The notes under the pieces are model-generated. The model had not been told where the DNA came from. It saw only the letters and a list, made by a program, of their open reading frames with translations, and ran no database searches. Below, in pieces: positions 42,607 through 52,007 of a stretch of DNA of 64,000 nt. Source of the DNA: Alphaproteobacteria bacterium (GTDB lineage Bacteria > Pseudomonadota > Alphaproteobacteria > Micropepsales > Micropepsaceae). The stretch spans positions 62,001 to 126,000 of the forward strand of contig JAFKEU010000007.1 of the NCBI GenBank assembly GCA_017308475.1, given 5' to 3'. A program made the translations under genes and the position numbers. Numbering within the stretch: the stretch's first letter is position 1; each line of letters starts with the position of its first letter.

Positions 42607-43485
42607 ATGAAGCCCAGAACGAAACTCCTCGCCCTTGTCTTCGCCTTCCTGCTGGCGCTGCCGGCCGCCGCCGATACCGCGGCGCATCCCTCTCTCTGGC
42701 ACGTCAAGGGCCCAAGGGGTGAAGCCTGGCTGTTCGGATCCGTGCACGTGCTGCCTCCGGGCATCGACTGGCGCGGGCCTGTGATCAAGGATGCGTTGTC
42801 GAAGGCCGATGTCTTCGTCTTCGAGGTCTCGCAGGACCCGGCCGCCATGGCGCGGGTCAGGCAACTGGTCGCCGAAAAGGGCTATCTGCCCCAGGGCGTG
42901 TCCCTGCGCGACCTGCTGCATCCCGGCATGCAGCCGAAATTCGATGCCGCCGTCGCCGAGGCCGGCCTTCCGCCCGAACAGGTCAATCGCGAGCGGCCCT
43001 GGCTGGCAGGCTTGCAGATGCTTCTCGCGCAGATGGGCCAGCATCAGTTCGGCACCGGTGACGGCGTCGATCCGGTGCTGATGGAAGAAGCGCGCACGAC
43101 GGGCAGGAAAATGCGCTATCTGGAAACCGTCGACCAGCAATTCGCGCTGCTGGCGCCCGACGATCCCGCTTTGGAGCTGGATGAATTCGAAGCGGGCCTG
43201 TCCGACCTGGCGGACACCGAAGCGATGGTGCAGCCGCTGCTGGAAGCGTGGGAGCACGGCGATCAGGACAGGCTGGCGAAGATCGTGGCCGAGGACATGG
43301 CCGACTTTCCGGCCGCCAAAAAAGCCCTGTTCGACGACCGCAACGCGCGCTGGGTGCCGAAGATCGAAGCCATGCTGAAGCAGAAGCACCGCTTCTTCAT
43401 CACCGTGGGCGCGGGCCACCTTGCCGGGCCGAGCGGCGTGCCCGCCCTGCTGCGCAAGGCGGGTTACCAGGTGGATGGGCCCTGA
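42607..43485 (+). CDS. TraB/GumN family exported protein
   Basis: A 292-residue protein with a signal peptide ([20 protein letters not shown], cleavage near ADA). The TraB/GumN pattern is visible: [20 protein letters not shown] with two Gly/His motifs, the helix segments [33 protein letters not shown] and [16 protein letters not shown]. The family is thought to contain metalloprotease-like or conjugation-linked proteins of unsettled function. Its position between ptsH and ahcY is not part of the core gene order I know for this block, so it is a likely insertion in this lineage. Confidence 0.8.
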   Translation: MKPRTKLLALVFAFLLALPAAADTAAHPSLWHVKGPRGEAWLFGSVHVLPPGIDWRGPVIKDALSKADVFVFEVSQDPAAMARVRQLVAEKGYLPQGVSLRDLLHPGMQPKFDAAVAEAGLPPEQVNRERPWLAGLQMLLAQMGQHQFGTGDGVDPVLMEEARTTGRKMRYLETVDQQFALLAPDDPALELDEFEAGLSDLADTEAMVQPLLEAWEHGDQDRLAKIVAEDMADFPAAKKALFDDRNARWVPKIEAMLKQKHRFFITVGAGHLAGPSGVPALLRKAGYQVDGP

Positions 43486-43496
43486 CAGAAATCCTG

Positions 43497-43620
43497 ACGC
43501 GAGGACGCCCAGGGTAACGAAGAAGGGCTTCTTGCGCCCGAAGCGGTCGGCCGGTCCCCAAACAGCAGCGCCCCCGGCACCGCCCCGGTATCGAAGGCCT
43601 TGTCGATACTGGAAAAAACG
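43497..43620 (-). pseudogene. Decayed fragment of an MFS transporter
   Basis: Minus-strand codons read [12 protein letters not shown] in one frame, then in another frame [17 protein letters not shown], the well-known motif A loop of major facilitator transporters with its hydrophobic flank. Both lie in the non-coding gap before ahcY, too short for a gene. The frame change and missing residues between the two pieces mark it as a remnant. The identification is by motif only. Confidence 0.45.
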
Positions 43621-43741
43621 TGAAATCAGCGGCCGGATCAACCGCCCCGGAATAACGATATGCAGATTTCTTTATATCCTTCTTGCCCGGTCACGCCCGC
43701 CGCGCTATAGCCGGACGCGCAATTTCTTCAGGGATTCCCGC

Positions 43742-45148
43742 ATGGCCGCGTTCAACGATTACATCGTCAAAGACATCTCTCTTGCCGATTGGGGCCGCAA
43801 GGAACTGAACATCGCCGAAATCGAGATGCCGGGCCTGATGGCGACCCGCGCCGAATATGGCCCCAGCCAGCCCCTGAAGGGCGCGCGCATCGCCGGTTCG
43901 CTGCACATGACCATCCAGACCGCGGTCTTGATCGAAACGCTGAAGGCGCTGGGTGCCGACATACGCTGGGTGTCGTGCAACATCTACTCGACCCAGGACC
44001 ATGCCGCCGCCGCCATCGCCGCCGCCGGCATTCCCGTCTTCGCCATCAAGGGCGAGAGCCTGAAGGACTATTGGGACTACACCGCCAAGCTGTTCGAATG
44101 GCATGGCGGCGGCTATCCCAACATGATCCTCGACGATGGCGGCGACGCCACCATGCTGGTGCATTCGGGCCTGCGCGCAGAGAACGGCGACACCGCCTTC
44201 CTGGAAAAGCCCGAGAATGAAGAAGAGGAAGTCTTCTATGCCCTCATCAAGCGCCTTCTGAAGGAAAAGCCCAAGGGCTGGTTCGGCGAGATCGCCGCCT
44301 CCATCAAGGGCGTGTCGGAAGAGACCACCACCGGCGTGCACCGCCTCTACCAGATGGAGAAGGCCGGCAAGCTGCTGTTCCCCGCCATCAACGTGAACGA
44401 CAGCGTCACCAAGTCGAAGTTCGACAATCTCTATGGCTGCCGCGAGTCGCTGGTGGACGGCATCCGCCGCGGCACCGATGTGATGATGTCGGGCAAGGTG
44501 GCGATGGTCGCCGGCTTCGGCGACGTGGGCAAGGGTTCGGCCGCGTCGCTGCGCCAGGCGGGTTGCCGCGTGATGGTGTCGGAAGTCGATCCCATCTGCG
44601 CGCTGCAGGCCGCCATGGAAGGCTATGAAGTCGTGACCATGGAAACGGCGGCGCCCAGGGCCGACATCTTCGTCACCGCCACCGGCAATGTCGATGTGAT
44701 CACCGTCGATCACATGCGCGCCATGAAGGACCGCGCCATCGTCTGCAACATCGGCCACTTCGACAGCGAGATCCAGGTGGGCGCGCTGAAGAACTTCCAG
44801 TGGCACAACATCAAGCCGCAGGTCGACGAGGTGGAATTCCCCGACGGCAAGCGCATCATCCTTCTGTCGGAAGGCCGCCTGGTGAACCTGGGCAATGCCA
44901 TGGGCCATCCCAGCTTCGTGATGTCGGCGTCCTTCACCAACCAGACGCTGGCCCAGATCGAGCTGTTCACCAAGCAGGGCCAGTATGAGAAGAAGGTATA
45001 TGTCCTGCCCAAGCAGCTGGACGAAAAGGTCGCCCGCCTGCATCTGGGCAAGATCGGGGTGGAGCTGACCGAGCTGTCCACCAAGCAGTCCGACTACATC
45101 AACGTGCCCAAGGCCGGCCCCTTCAAGCCGGACACCTATCGGTACTGA
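43742..45148 (+). CDS. ahcY: Adenosylhomocysteinase
   Basis: Splits S-adenosylhomocysteine into adenosine and homocysteine, which relieves product inhibition of methyltransferases. Family segments are intact: [37 protein letters not shown], the NAD-binding [17 protein letters not shown] and the C-terminal [20 protein letters not shown]. Length of 468 residues is standard. The ATG at 43742 is the family start; the frame extends upstream only because of chance openness. A strong terminator follows. The window has several methyltransferases, so this recycling enzyme is functionally well placed. Confidence 0.97.
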   Translation: MAAFNDYIVKDISLADWGRKELNIAEIEMPGLMATRAEYGPSQPLKGARIAGSLHMTIQTAVLIETLKALGADIRWVSCNIYSTQDHAAAAIAAAGIPVFAIKGESLKDYWDYTAKLFEWHGGGYPNMILDDGGDATMLVHSGLRAENGDTAFLEKPENEEEEVFYALIKRLLKEKPKGWFGEIAASIKGVSEETTTGVHRLYQMEKAGKLLFPAINVNDSVTKSKFDNLYGCRESLVDGIRRGTDVMMSGKVAMVAGFGDVGKGSAASLRQAGCRVMVSEVDPICALQAAMEGYEVVTMETAAPRADIFVTATGNVDVITVDHMRAMKDRAIVCNIGHFDSEIQVGALKNFQWHNIKPQVDEVEFPDGKRIILLSEGRLVNLGNAMGHPSFVMSASFTNQTLAQIELFTKQGQYEKKVYVLPKQLDEKVARLHLGKIGVELTELSTKQSDYINVPKAGPFKPDTYRY

Positions 45149-45170
45149 TTGCCCCCACGGGCCAAAAAAG

Positions 45171-45201
45171 AGCGCGCCGGATGATTCCGGCGCGCTTTTT
45201 C
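45171..45201 (+). terminator. Intrinsic terminator after ahcY
   Basis: AGCGCGCCGGA (45171-45181) pairs with TCCGGCGCGCT (45186-45196) over loop TGAT, followed by a T-run. Confidence 0.9.
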
Positions 45202-45268
45202 TTTGGCCGATGGGAACCGGCGTTAGCAGTCTGTTCATAAAGATTAACACCCTGAATTGACTCGAAAA

Positions 45269-45277
45269 TTATCCACA
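45269..45277 (+). promoter_or_regulatory. Perfect DnaA box upstream of divL
   Basis: TTATCCACA, the classical strong DnaA-binding 9-mer, lies in an AT-rich stretch between the ahcY terminator and divL. A GTTAACC half-site similar to CtrA-binding motifs lies further downstream at about 45323-45329. Both would fit cell-cycle control of divL; binding is inferred. Confidence 0.5.
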
Positions 45278-45421
45278 GCTCCAAAACCTTGACCCCTGAA
45301 CTGCATGTGGGTTTTAGGAAATTGTTAACCACAATCCCTAGGCGGACTCGCTGCCCGGAGCTATCTTATTGATTCAACAGTGATTCGACGTTCAGGCCGG
45401 AAATAACGGGGGCAGTTGGGA

Positions 45422-47899
45422 ATGCGTCCCATTTCGGGACAGGTGGGACAGCCGGCCGCAGGCCGGCTGAGGCGAAGGGCAGGATTCCTGTCCGGCTGCG
45501 CCATCCTGCCTCCCCTGACGGCCCTGCTTCTGCCGGTCCACGCCGCGGCCGCCGCCGATCTCACGGCCACGTCGCCGGCCGCCCTCACCTTCCAGTCCGG
45601 CAACATGCTGGTGCTGTCGGCGCTGGCCTGCGGGGGGGTCGCCCTGGGGATCGCCGCCGGCCTTTGGGCGCTGGCCGAACAGCGCACCGCCCGGCGCCTG
45701 CGTCGTTCGCTGCGCCAGATTGCGGCGCGCAGCAAGGCCGCGGTGGGTGAGCGCGACGCCCTGTTGGGCGCATCGCGCGAGGCGCTGGTGGTTTGGGGAC
45801 GCGATGGCGCCGGGCCGTTCTCGTACGCCCATGGCGAGGAGATGCTGCAGTCCTGCCTGAAGGGCGCCGATGCACTGGCGCTGTCGGGCGCGCTGGACGG
45901 CCTGTCGGATCGCGGCGCCGCTTTCGCCCTGAAGGCGCATGATGCGCACGGCAAGCTGCTGGTGGTTCGCGGCCGCGCGGTGGGCGGCATGGCGGCGGTG
46001 TGGCTTGAAGAACCGGCGGCGGCGGAAGCCAGCGGTGAATTCCGTGCCATCCTGGATGCACTGCCGGTGCCGGTGTGGCTGCGCGACAAGGCCCTGGCAC
46101 TGAGCTGGGCCAACCACGCCTACCTGAAGGCCGCCGGCGCGCGCGACCTGGAAACCGCGCGGCGCGAGCAACTGGCGCTGGACAAGGCCGAACGCGACCT
46201 GGCAGCCGCCGCGCGCGGCCAGAACGCGGTCCAGGAAACGCGCCTGTTCTCGGTGGTGAACGGCCAGCGCCGCGCCCTGTCCTTCCGCGAGATTCCGCTG
46301 GGCGATGCCGGCATCATCGGCACCGCCATCGACGTCACCGAAACCGCCGCCGCCGAGGCGCGGCTGCAGGCCCACGCCGACGCCCATGCCGATACGCTGG
46401 ACAAGCTGGCGACGGCGGTGGCGATTTTCGGCCGCGACCAGAAGCTGACCTTCTACAACAAGGCGTACGCGCGGCTGTGGGGGATTTCGGAAAGCTGGCT
46501 AGACAGGCATCCCAGCGACGGCGACATCCTGGACCGGCTGCGCGACATGCGCAAACTGCCCGAGCAGCGCGACTATCAGGCCTGGAAGCGCCAGCGCCTG
46601 GCCCTCTACCAGAGCGGGCGCGAAAGCAGCGAAGACAGCTGGTACCTGCCGGGCGGACAGACCATCCGCGTGGTCAGCCAGCCCCACCCCTTCGGCGGCC
46701 TGACCTTCCTCTATGAGGACGTCTCGGCCCGCCTGGCGCTGGAAAGCGACTACAACACGCTGATGAAGGTGCAGACCGCCACGCTGGACACGTTGAGCGA
46801 GGGCGTGGCGGTGTTCGGGCCCGACGGCAAGCTGAAGCTGCACAATGCCGCCTTCGGCCGCATCTGGGACCTGGAGCGCGGCGAACTCGACGGCGAGCCG
46901 CACGTGCGCACCATCGCCGCGCTGGCCAGGGACAAGTTCGGCGACGAACCGCGATTGTGGGACCGGGTGGTGCAGGCCGTGTCGTCGGGCGGGCGCCAGC
47001 ACGAGGATCTGGGCGAGGTGGAACGCTCGGACCGCAGCGTGCTGTCGCTGGCCATTTCGCCCCTGCCCGACGGCGCCACCCTGATCACCTTTGTCGACGT
47101 CACCGACCGCTTCCGCATCGAAAGCGCGCTGCGCGAGCGCAATGAGGGGCTGGAAGCGGCCGACCGCCTCAAATCCGACTTCATCAAGCATGTGTCATAC
47201 GAACTGCGCACCCCGCTCAACACCATACTGGGCTTCTCCGAACACCTGGCCAGCGGCGTACCCGGCCAGCTGAATGCGCAGCAGTCCGAATATGTCCATG
47301 CCATCGTGTCGGGCGGAAACACGCTGAAAAACCTGATCAACGACATCCTGGACCTGGCGCTGGTGGAATCGGGCGCGCTGAGGCTGGAGCTTGGGCGCGT
47401 CGATCTCTACGACCTGATCAACGACATCGCCGTGCATGCGCGCGAATGGGCGGCCAAGATGGGGCTGGCGCTTGAGGTCGATTGCGCGCCCGGCGCCGGG
47501 GCCTTCCTGGGCGATGTGCGGCGGCTGCGCCAGATCCTGTTCAATCTTTTGTCCAACGCCTTCAAGTTCACGCCGCGCGGCGGCCGGGTGGTGCTGTCGG
47601 GCCGCATCGTGGGCGACGACGTGCAGATCAGCGTCGCCGACAATGGCCCAGGCCTGTCGCCCGACGTGAAGGCCAACGTCTTCGAACGCTTCTCGGCCAA
47701 AAGCCAGTCGGGCAAACGGGCCGGCGCCGGGCTGGGACTGGCGCTGGTCAACCGCTTCCTGGAACTGCATGACGGCTGGGTGGAGATCGAATCGGGCCAG
47801 GACGGCGGCACCAGGGTGCGCTGCCACATCCCGCGCCGCCTGCCGGACGAAGACCACCGCCCGCAAGTCGGCAGCGACGATCAGACGGCTTATCTTTGA
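45422..47899 (+). CDS. divL: DivL-type PAS sensor kinase with tyrosine at the phospho-acceptor site
   Basis: An 825-residue membrane signalling protein. An N-terminal signal/membrane region (two hydrophobic stretches before residue 85) is followed by a long region with about three PAS domains (for example ILDALPVPVWLRDKALALSW, LDKLATAVAIFGRDQKL, LDTLSEGVAVFGPDGKL). The DHp helix reads FIKHVSYELRTPLNTILGF: Tyr593 occupies the place of the usual His, the hallmark of DivL. The ATPase domain keeps its N box (LFNLLSNAFKFTP), G1 (DNGPGLSP) and G2 (GAGLGLALV). DivL binds DivK and controls the CckA kinase in the CtrA cell-cycle pathway. Its place between ahcY and tsaE agrees. An upstream TTG (45416) is an alternative start. 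Confidence 0.85.
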   Translation: MRPISGQVGQPAAGRLRRRAGFLSGCAILPPLTALLLPVHAAAAADLTATSPAALTFQSGNMLVLSALACGGVALGIAAGLWALAEQRTARRLRRSLRQIAARSKAAVGERDALLGASREALVVWGRDGAGPFSYAHGEEMLQSCLKGADALALSGALDGLSDRGAAFALKAHDAHGKLLVVRGRAVGGMAAVWLEEPAAAEASGEFRAILDALPVPVWLRDKALALSWANHAYLKAAGARDLETARREQLALDKAERDLAAAARGQNAVQETRLFSVVNGQRRALSFREIPLGDAGIIGTAIDVTETAAAEARLQAHADAHADTLDKLATAVAIFGRDQKLTFYNKAYARLWGISESWLDRHPSDGDILDRLRDMRKLPEQRDYQAWKRQRLALYQSGRESSEDSWYLPGGQTIRVVSQPHPFGGLTFLYEDVSARLALESDYNTLMKVQTATLDTLSEGVAVFGPDGKLKLHNAAFGRIWDLERGELDGEPHVRTIAALARDKFGDEPRLWDRVVQAVSSGGRQHEDLGEVERSDRSVLSLAISPLPDGATLITFVDVTDRFRIESALRERNEGLEAADRLKSDFIKHVSYELRTPLNTILGFSEHLASGVPGQLNAQQSEYVHAIVSGGNTLKNLINDILDLALVESGALRLELGRVDLYDLINDIAVHAREWAAKMGLALEVDCAPGAGAFLGDVRRLRQILFNLLSNAFKFTPRGGRVVLSGRIVGDDVQISVADNGPGLSPDVKANVFERFSAKSQSGKRAGAGLGLALVNRFLELHDGWVEIESGQDGGTRVRCHIPRRLPDEDHRPQVGSDDQTAYL

Positions 47900-47906
47900 C
47901 CCCTCC

Positions 47907-47936
47907 GCACGCGACGGCCGAAAGCGGCCTGCGTGC
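47907..47936 (+). terminator. Terminator-like hairpin after divL
   Basis: GCACGC (47907-47912) pairs with GCGTGC (47931-47936), with an inner GGCCG/CGGCC stem around AAAG. No clear U-run follows. Confidence 0.5.
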
Positions 47937-47945
47937 TACGGGCAA

Positions 47946-47982
47946 CTCCCCTTCCTGTGCGCTGCGCGCACGAAGGGAAGGC
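47946..47982. repeat. Palindromic intergenic repeat (possible further family member)
   Basis: CCCTTCCTGTGCG and CGCACGAAGGGAAGG form a hairpin around CTGCG, followed by a CCGGCGGAA-like end. It looks like the hairpins at 9947 and 30537 but shares less of their ends. Confidence 0.45.
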
Positions 47983-48006
47983 AGGGCCGCGCCGGCGGAA
48001 AGAGCG

Positions 48007-48342
48007 TCAATGCTGGCTTTTGGGCAGCCGCACCACGATGCCGTCCAGCTCCGCCGTCATGCGAAGCTGGCACGACAGGCGGCTGCCCGCCTGCCGATCC
48101 GGCGCGAAGTCCAGCATTGTCTCTTCCATGTCGGTCTTGGGCGGCAGCTTTCCTTCCCATTCGGGATCGACATAGACCTGGCAGGTCGCGCAGGCGCAGG
48201 CCCCGCCGCAATCGGCGTCGATGCCGGGGATCAGGTGCTTGACCGCCCCTTCCATCAGCGACCAGCCCTCCTTCACCTCGATCGTGTGCGCCTTGCCGGT
48301 GCTTTCGATATAGGTGACCTTGCCGGCGGCCTTGTTCGCCAT
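48007..48342 (-). CDS. Adrenodoxin-type [2Fe-2S] ferredoxin
   Basis: A 111-residue electron carrier. Cluster ligands are C45, C51, C54 (CGGACACATC) and C91 (RLSCQLR), the vertebrate/bacterial adrenodoxin spacing. It is encoded directly after, and overlapping by one base, a FAD ferredoxin reductase, so electrons flow from NAD(P)H to FAD to this ferredoxin and then to an oxygenase, typically a cytochrome P450. No P450 gene is present in the window; the terminal acceptor must be elsewhere (the Rieske oxygenase at 31809 is a possible but unsupported partner). Confidence 0.92.
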   Translation of the reverse strand: MANKAAGKVTYIESTGKAHTIEVKEGWSLMEGAVKHLIPGIDADCGGACACATCQVYVDPEWEGKLPPKTDMEETMLDFAPDRQAGSRLSCQLRMTAELDGIVVRLPKSQH

Positions 48343-49577
48343 CAGCCCACGACTTCCTTGATCTTGATCGCGGTGTCGGCCAGCCGCGCCGGATCGACCG
48401 CGGTGCCTTCGGCGATCAGCTTCTTGCCGATCAGGTAGTCGGGCGCGGCGTTGACAGCCTCCACCGCCGCGACCTTGCCGTCGCGCAAATGGAAGACCGA
48501 GAATTTGCGTGATGCCGGATCGCCGCGCTGGACGATCGTGTCGGTGGGCCGCGCCAGCCCGGCAATCTGCAATTTGAGATCATACTGGTCCGACCAGAAC
48601 CACGGCACCTCGGAATAGGTTTTGGGCTTGCCGGTCATTGCCAGCGCCGCATGCTTGGCCTGGTCGATGGCGTTCTGCACGCATTCCAGGCGGATGGCGT
48701 GGCCCTCGCGGCCGACATGGCGGGTGCAGTCGCCGGCAGACCAGATATATGGATCGCTGGTGCGGGCATTGCGGTCGACCACGATGCCGTCCTCGCAGGC
48801 AAGGCCGGCTTCGCGCGCCAGTTCCTCGCACGGCACCACGCCGATGCCCACCAGCACGATGTCGGCCTCATAGGTCAGGCCGCCGGCCCGCACCCATTCG
48901 ACCTTGCCATGGCCGCCGATCTCTTCCACGCCGGTCTTGAGGCGCAGGGTGACACCGGCCTTTTCATGCTCGGCGGCATAGAAGGCGGACAATTGCGGCG
49001 ACACCGCGCGCGCCATCAGCCGGTCCATGGCTTCGAAGACCGTTACCTGCAGGCCGCGCTTGGCGGCGACGGCGGCGACTTCAAGGCCGATATAGCCGCC
49101 GCCCACCACCGCGATGCGCCTGCCTTCGGTGAAGGCGGCCTGGAGCCCATCCACATCGGCGATGGTCTTGAGATAATGCACGCCGGAAAGATCGGCGCCG
49201 GGGCAGTTCAGCTTGCGCACCCGCGCGCCGGTGGTCAGCAGCAGCTTGTCGTAAGGCAGGCGGCGGCCATCCCGCAGTTCCACCTCGCGGGTGGCGCGGT
49301 GAATCGCCTTCGCGCGCGTTTGCAGCAACAGATCGCAACCGACGCCGGAATAATAGTCATCGCCCTTCAGGAACAGGCGGGCGCGCTCGAACTGGCCCAG
49401 CAGGTAAGCCTTGGACAGCGGCGGACGCTGGTAGGGCGCGTAAGGCTCCTCGCCCACCAGCGTGATGGGGCCGTCGAAGCCATCTGCGCGCAGGCTCTGG
49501 ACCGCCTGGGACGCGGCCTGGCCGGCGCCGATGATGACGATGGCTTCTTCCCGCTTTTCTTCAGTGTTTTCTGGCAT
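48342..49577 (-). CDS. FAD-dependent ferredoxin reductase
   Basis: A 411-residue NAD(P)H:ferredoxin oxidoreductase of the putidaredoxin-reductase group. The FAD GxGxxG region is [15 protein letters not shown]. The NAD(P)H-binding motif is [20 protein letters not shown] near residue 152. Next come the ATG-like [12 protein letters not shown], the FAD motif [11 protein letters not shown], and the C-terminal [17 protein letters not shown] that is characteristic. It forms a unit with the ferredoxin gene and is divergent from tsaE about 100 bp away. This pair interrupts the divL-tsaE order known from relatives. Confidence 0.92.
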   Translation of the reverse strand: MPENTEEKREEAIVIIGAGQAASQAVQSLRADGFDGPITLVGEEPYAPYQRPPLSKAYLLGQFERARLFLKGDDYYSGVGCDLLLQTRAKAIHRATREVELRDGRRLPYDKLLLTTGARVRKLNCPGADLSGVHYLKTIADVDGLQAAFTEGRRIAVVGGGYIGLEVAAVAAKRGLQVTVFEAMDRLMARAVSPQLSAFYAAEHEKAGVTLRLKTGVEEIGGHGKVEWVRAGGLTYEADIVLVGIGVVPCEELAREAGLACEDGIVVDRNARTSDPYIWSAGDCTRHVGREGHAIRLECVQNAIDQAKHAALAMTGKPKTYSEVPWFWSDQYDLKLQIAGLARPTDTIVQRGDPASRKFSVFHLRDGKVAAVEAVNAAPDYLIGKKLIAEGTAVDPARLADTAIKIKEVVG

Positions 49578-49681
49578 TTCCGGCTTGTCTTGGGTGCTTG
49601 CGGCGCGGGGCTAGCATGGCGGGTGGATGGGCGCAACCGGGGCCCTTCCGCGCGGGCCGGGCGCGCGCTAAAAGCGGAATG

Positions 49682-50158
49682 ATGGCTGAAAATCCAGACA
49701 GTTGCGCCGGGACCTTCCGCGCCCGGATCGCCCTGCCCAGCCTGGCGGCAACCCAGGAGCTGGGCGCGGCGATCGCGCACGGCCTTGAGCCCGGCAATGC
49801 GGTGGCGTTGTGGGGCGATCTGGGCGCGGGCAAGACCACGCTGGCACGCGCCATCCTGACGGCGCTGGGGGTAACCGGCGAGGTGCCCAGCCCGACCTTC
49901 ACGCTGGTCCAGAGCTATGAGACGCCAACCCTTCTGGTCAGCCACTATGATCTCTATCGCCTGAAGTCGCCGCGCGAGATGGCCGAACTGGGGTTCGAGG
50001 ATGCGCTGGACCAGGGCGCGGTGCTGGTCGAATGGCCCGAGCGCGCCCCCGAGGCGCTGCCGCCCGACGCGCTGCATATGCGCCTTTCGCTGGACGATGG
50101 AATACGCAGCGCCCGCATCGCCGGCCCGGCGCGCTGGGCGGAGCATTTGCATGTCTGA
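49682..50158 (+). CDS. tsaE: tRNA threonylcarbamoyladenosine ATPase TsaE
   Basis: P-loop ATPase subunit of the complex that makes t6A at position 37 of ANN-decoding tRNAs. Walker A is GDLGAGKTT (residues 45-53). Other family features are TGEVPSPTFTLVQSYE and SHYDLYRL, with LVEWPERA near the end. Length of 158 residues is typical. An ATG one codon earlier (49679) is also possible. The end overlaps amgK by 8 bp. Confidence 0.93.
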   Translation: MAENPDSCAGTFRARIALPSLAATQELGAAIAHGLEPGNAVALWGDLGAGKTTLARAILTALGVTGEVPSPTFTLVQSYETPTLLVSHYDLYRLKSPREMAELGFEDALDQGAVLVEWPERAPEALPPDALHMRLSLDDGIRSARIAGPARWAEHLHV

Positions 50159-51272
50159 TGCACAAGCGCCGGGTATCGGACGCCGGCTGGCGATGCGCGA
50201 ATTCCTGGCCGCGTCGGGATGGGGCGAGGCCGCCATCGCGCCCCTGCCCGGCGATGCCTCGACCCGCCATTATGCGCGCCTGACGCTGGGGGACCGCCGC
50301 GCCATGCTGATGGACCAGCCGCAGCTTGCCGAGACACCCGTCGCGCCCGCCGATGCCACGGCCGGGCAGCGCCGCGCGCTGGGCTACAACGCCATGGCGC
50401 GGCTGGCCGGCGCCGACTGTGCGCGCTTTGCCGCCGCGGCAGAATACCTGCGCGGCCTGGGGCTGGCGGCGCCCGACATCCTGGCCGCCGATCACGCGCA
50501 GGGTTTCGCCATCCTCGAAGACCTGGGCGATGCCCTGTTCGCCGATGTGCTGGCCGTGGGCGCAAACGAGACCGAACTCTACAAGGCGGCGGTGGAGGTG
50601 CTGGCAAGGCTTCACGCGCTGGCCGCTCCCCAATCCATCGGTCCCGGCAAGCCGCTTTTCACCTACGACGAAACCGCGCTGATTGCCGAGACCGACCTGC
50701 TGACCGAATGGTTCCTTCCGCTGGCACTGGGGCGAAAGGCGACGGCCGAGGAAATCGAAGACCATCGCGGCCTGTGGCGGGCGGCGCTGAAGGACCTGGC
50801 ACAGGAGCGCCGCGTCTTCGTGCATCGCGATTTTCACGCCCAGAATCTGCTGTGGCTGCCGGCGCGGCAGGGCGTGGCCCGGGTCGGGCTGATCGATTTC
50901 CAGGACGCGGTGGCGGGCAGCCCGGCCTATGACCTGGTTTCGCTGATCGAAGATGCGCGCCGTGACGTCAGCGCAGCCGTGGCGGGCGCCGCCGTGGATC
51001 ATTATCTGGCGGCGATGCGCGCAGCGGGCACGCCGCCTGACGAAGCCGCTTTCCGGCATGAAATGGCGGTGATGGCGGCCCAGCGCAACGCCAAGATCGT
51101 GGGCATCTTCGCCCGGCTTTACCTGCGCGACGCAAAGGCACGCTATCTTTCGCTGCTGCCGCGGGTGTGGGGCCATCTGGCGCGCGACCTGGAGCATCGG
51201 GGGCTGGCGGATTTGCGTGCATGGTATGATCGCGTGATTCCGGTGGAAAAACGCACGATTGCGGAGCCATAA
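50151..51272 (+). CDS. amgK: MurNAc/GlcNAc anomeric kinase
   Basis: A 373-residue phosphotransferase (APH fold). It has the start region PLPGDASTRHYARLTLG, the Brenner-like motif VFVHRDFHAQNLLWL and the metal-binding VGLIDFQDAVAGSPAYDLVS. AmgK phosphorylates the anomeric OH of N-acetylmuramate and N-acetylglucosamine in a cell-wall recycling bypass that by-passes de novo, fosfomycin-sensitive synthesis. The assignment rests on the fold plus its neighbour murU, which directly follows. It overlaps tsaE by 8 bp. Confidence 0.9.
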   Translation: MSDAQAPGIGRRLAMREFLAASGWGEAAIAPLPGDASTRHYARLTLGDRRAMLMDQPQLAETPVAPADATAGQRRALGYNAMARLAGADCARFAAAAEYLRGLGLAAPDILAADHAQGFAILEDLGDALFADVLAVGANETELYKAAVEVLARLHALAAPQSIGPGKPLFTYDETALIAETDLLTEWFLPLALGRKATAEEIEDHRGLWRAALKDLAQERRVFVHRDFHAQNLLWLPARQGVARVGLIDFQDAVAGSPAYDLVSLIEDARRDVSAAVAGAAVDHYLAAMRAAGTPPDEAAFRHEMAVMAAQRNAKIVGIFARLYLRDAKARYLSLLPRVWGHLARDLEHRGLADLRAWYDRVIPVEKRTIAEP

Positions 51273-52007
51273 GTGAGCAAAGTTTCCCGCGCGATGATCA
51301 TGGGGGCGGGCCTGGGCACGCGCATGCGGCCGCTGACCGACGACCGGCCCAAGCCGATGGTGACGGTGATGGGCAAACCGCTGATCGATCACGCGCTGGA
51401 CCGCCTGGTGGCGGCGGGCGTGACGCTGGCTGTGGTGAATGTGCATTACCGCGCCGATATGCTGCGCGCCCATCTGGCGGGGCGCAGGGATATCGAGATC
51501 CGCACCTCGGACGAGACGGGCGAACTGCTGGGCACCGGCGGCGGCGTGGTCAAGGCGATGCCGCACTTCGGTGGCGAGCCCTTCTTCATCCTGAATTCGG
51601 ATTCGGTATGGGTGGAAGGCTATGTCCCCGCCCTGACCCAGATGCAGCATCTGTGGGAGCCGGAACGCATGGACGGCCTTCTGTTGCTGGCGGCGATGAC
51701 GGCGGCGATGGGCTATGAAGGCACCGGCGATTTCGTGATGGATGCGGAGGGCCACATCGCCCGCCCCGAGCGCAACGCCAGTCCCTATGCCTATCCGGGG
51801 GTACAGATCGTTCATCCCCGCCTGTTCCGCGACGCGCCGGAAGGCGAATTCTCCACCAACCGCATGTGGGACCGCGCCATCGCGCAAAAGCGCCTTTACG
51901 GCACGCGGCTGGAAGGCATGTGGATCCATGTCGGCACGCCCCAGGCACGCCTTGACGCCGAACGCTATCTGACTGCGCTGAACCCGGCCGTCCTGAAACC
52001 AGCCTGA
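51273..52007 (+). CDS. murU: MurNAc-1-phosphate uridylyltransferase
   Basis: A 244-residue nucleotidyltransferase that makes UDP-MurNAc from the AmgK product. The activation motif MGAGLGTRMRPLTDDRPKPM lies at residues 9-28, FFILNSDSVW holds the metal-binding Asp, and the C-terminal GMWIHVGTPQARLDAE is typical. GTG start directly after the amgK stop; the end overlaps addB by one base (TGATG). It completes the AmgK-MurU pair, and can provide UDP-MurNAc without MurA, a known route of intrinsic fosfomycin tolerance. Confidence 0.92.
   Translation: MSKVSRAMIMGAGLGTRMRPLTDDRPKPMVTVMGKPLIDHALDRLVAAGVTLAVVNVHYRADMLRAHLAGRRDIEIRTSDETGELLGTGGGVVKAMPHFGGEPFFILNSDSVWVEGYVPALTQMQHLWEPERMDGLLLLAAMTAAMGYEGTGDFVMDAEGHIARPERNASPYAYPGVQIVHPRLFRDAPEGEFSTNRMWDRAIAQKRLYGTRLEGMWIHVGTPQARLDAERYLTALNPAVLKPA

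Noticed and set aside
45240..45421. Possible chromosomal replication origin (DnaA box, AT-rich)
   Set aside because: Only one perfect DnaA box is seen, with no box cluster, and the neighbours are not those of a known alphaproteobacterial origin. A promoter role is more likely.
48007..49577. Toxin-antitoxin or defence module between divL and tsaE
   Set aside because: Both genes have clear redox motifs (four ferredoxin cysteines, FAD and NAD sites), so they form an electron-transfer pair.
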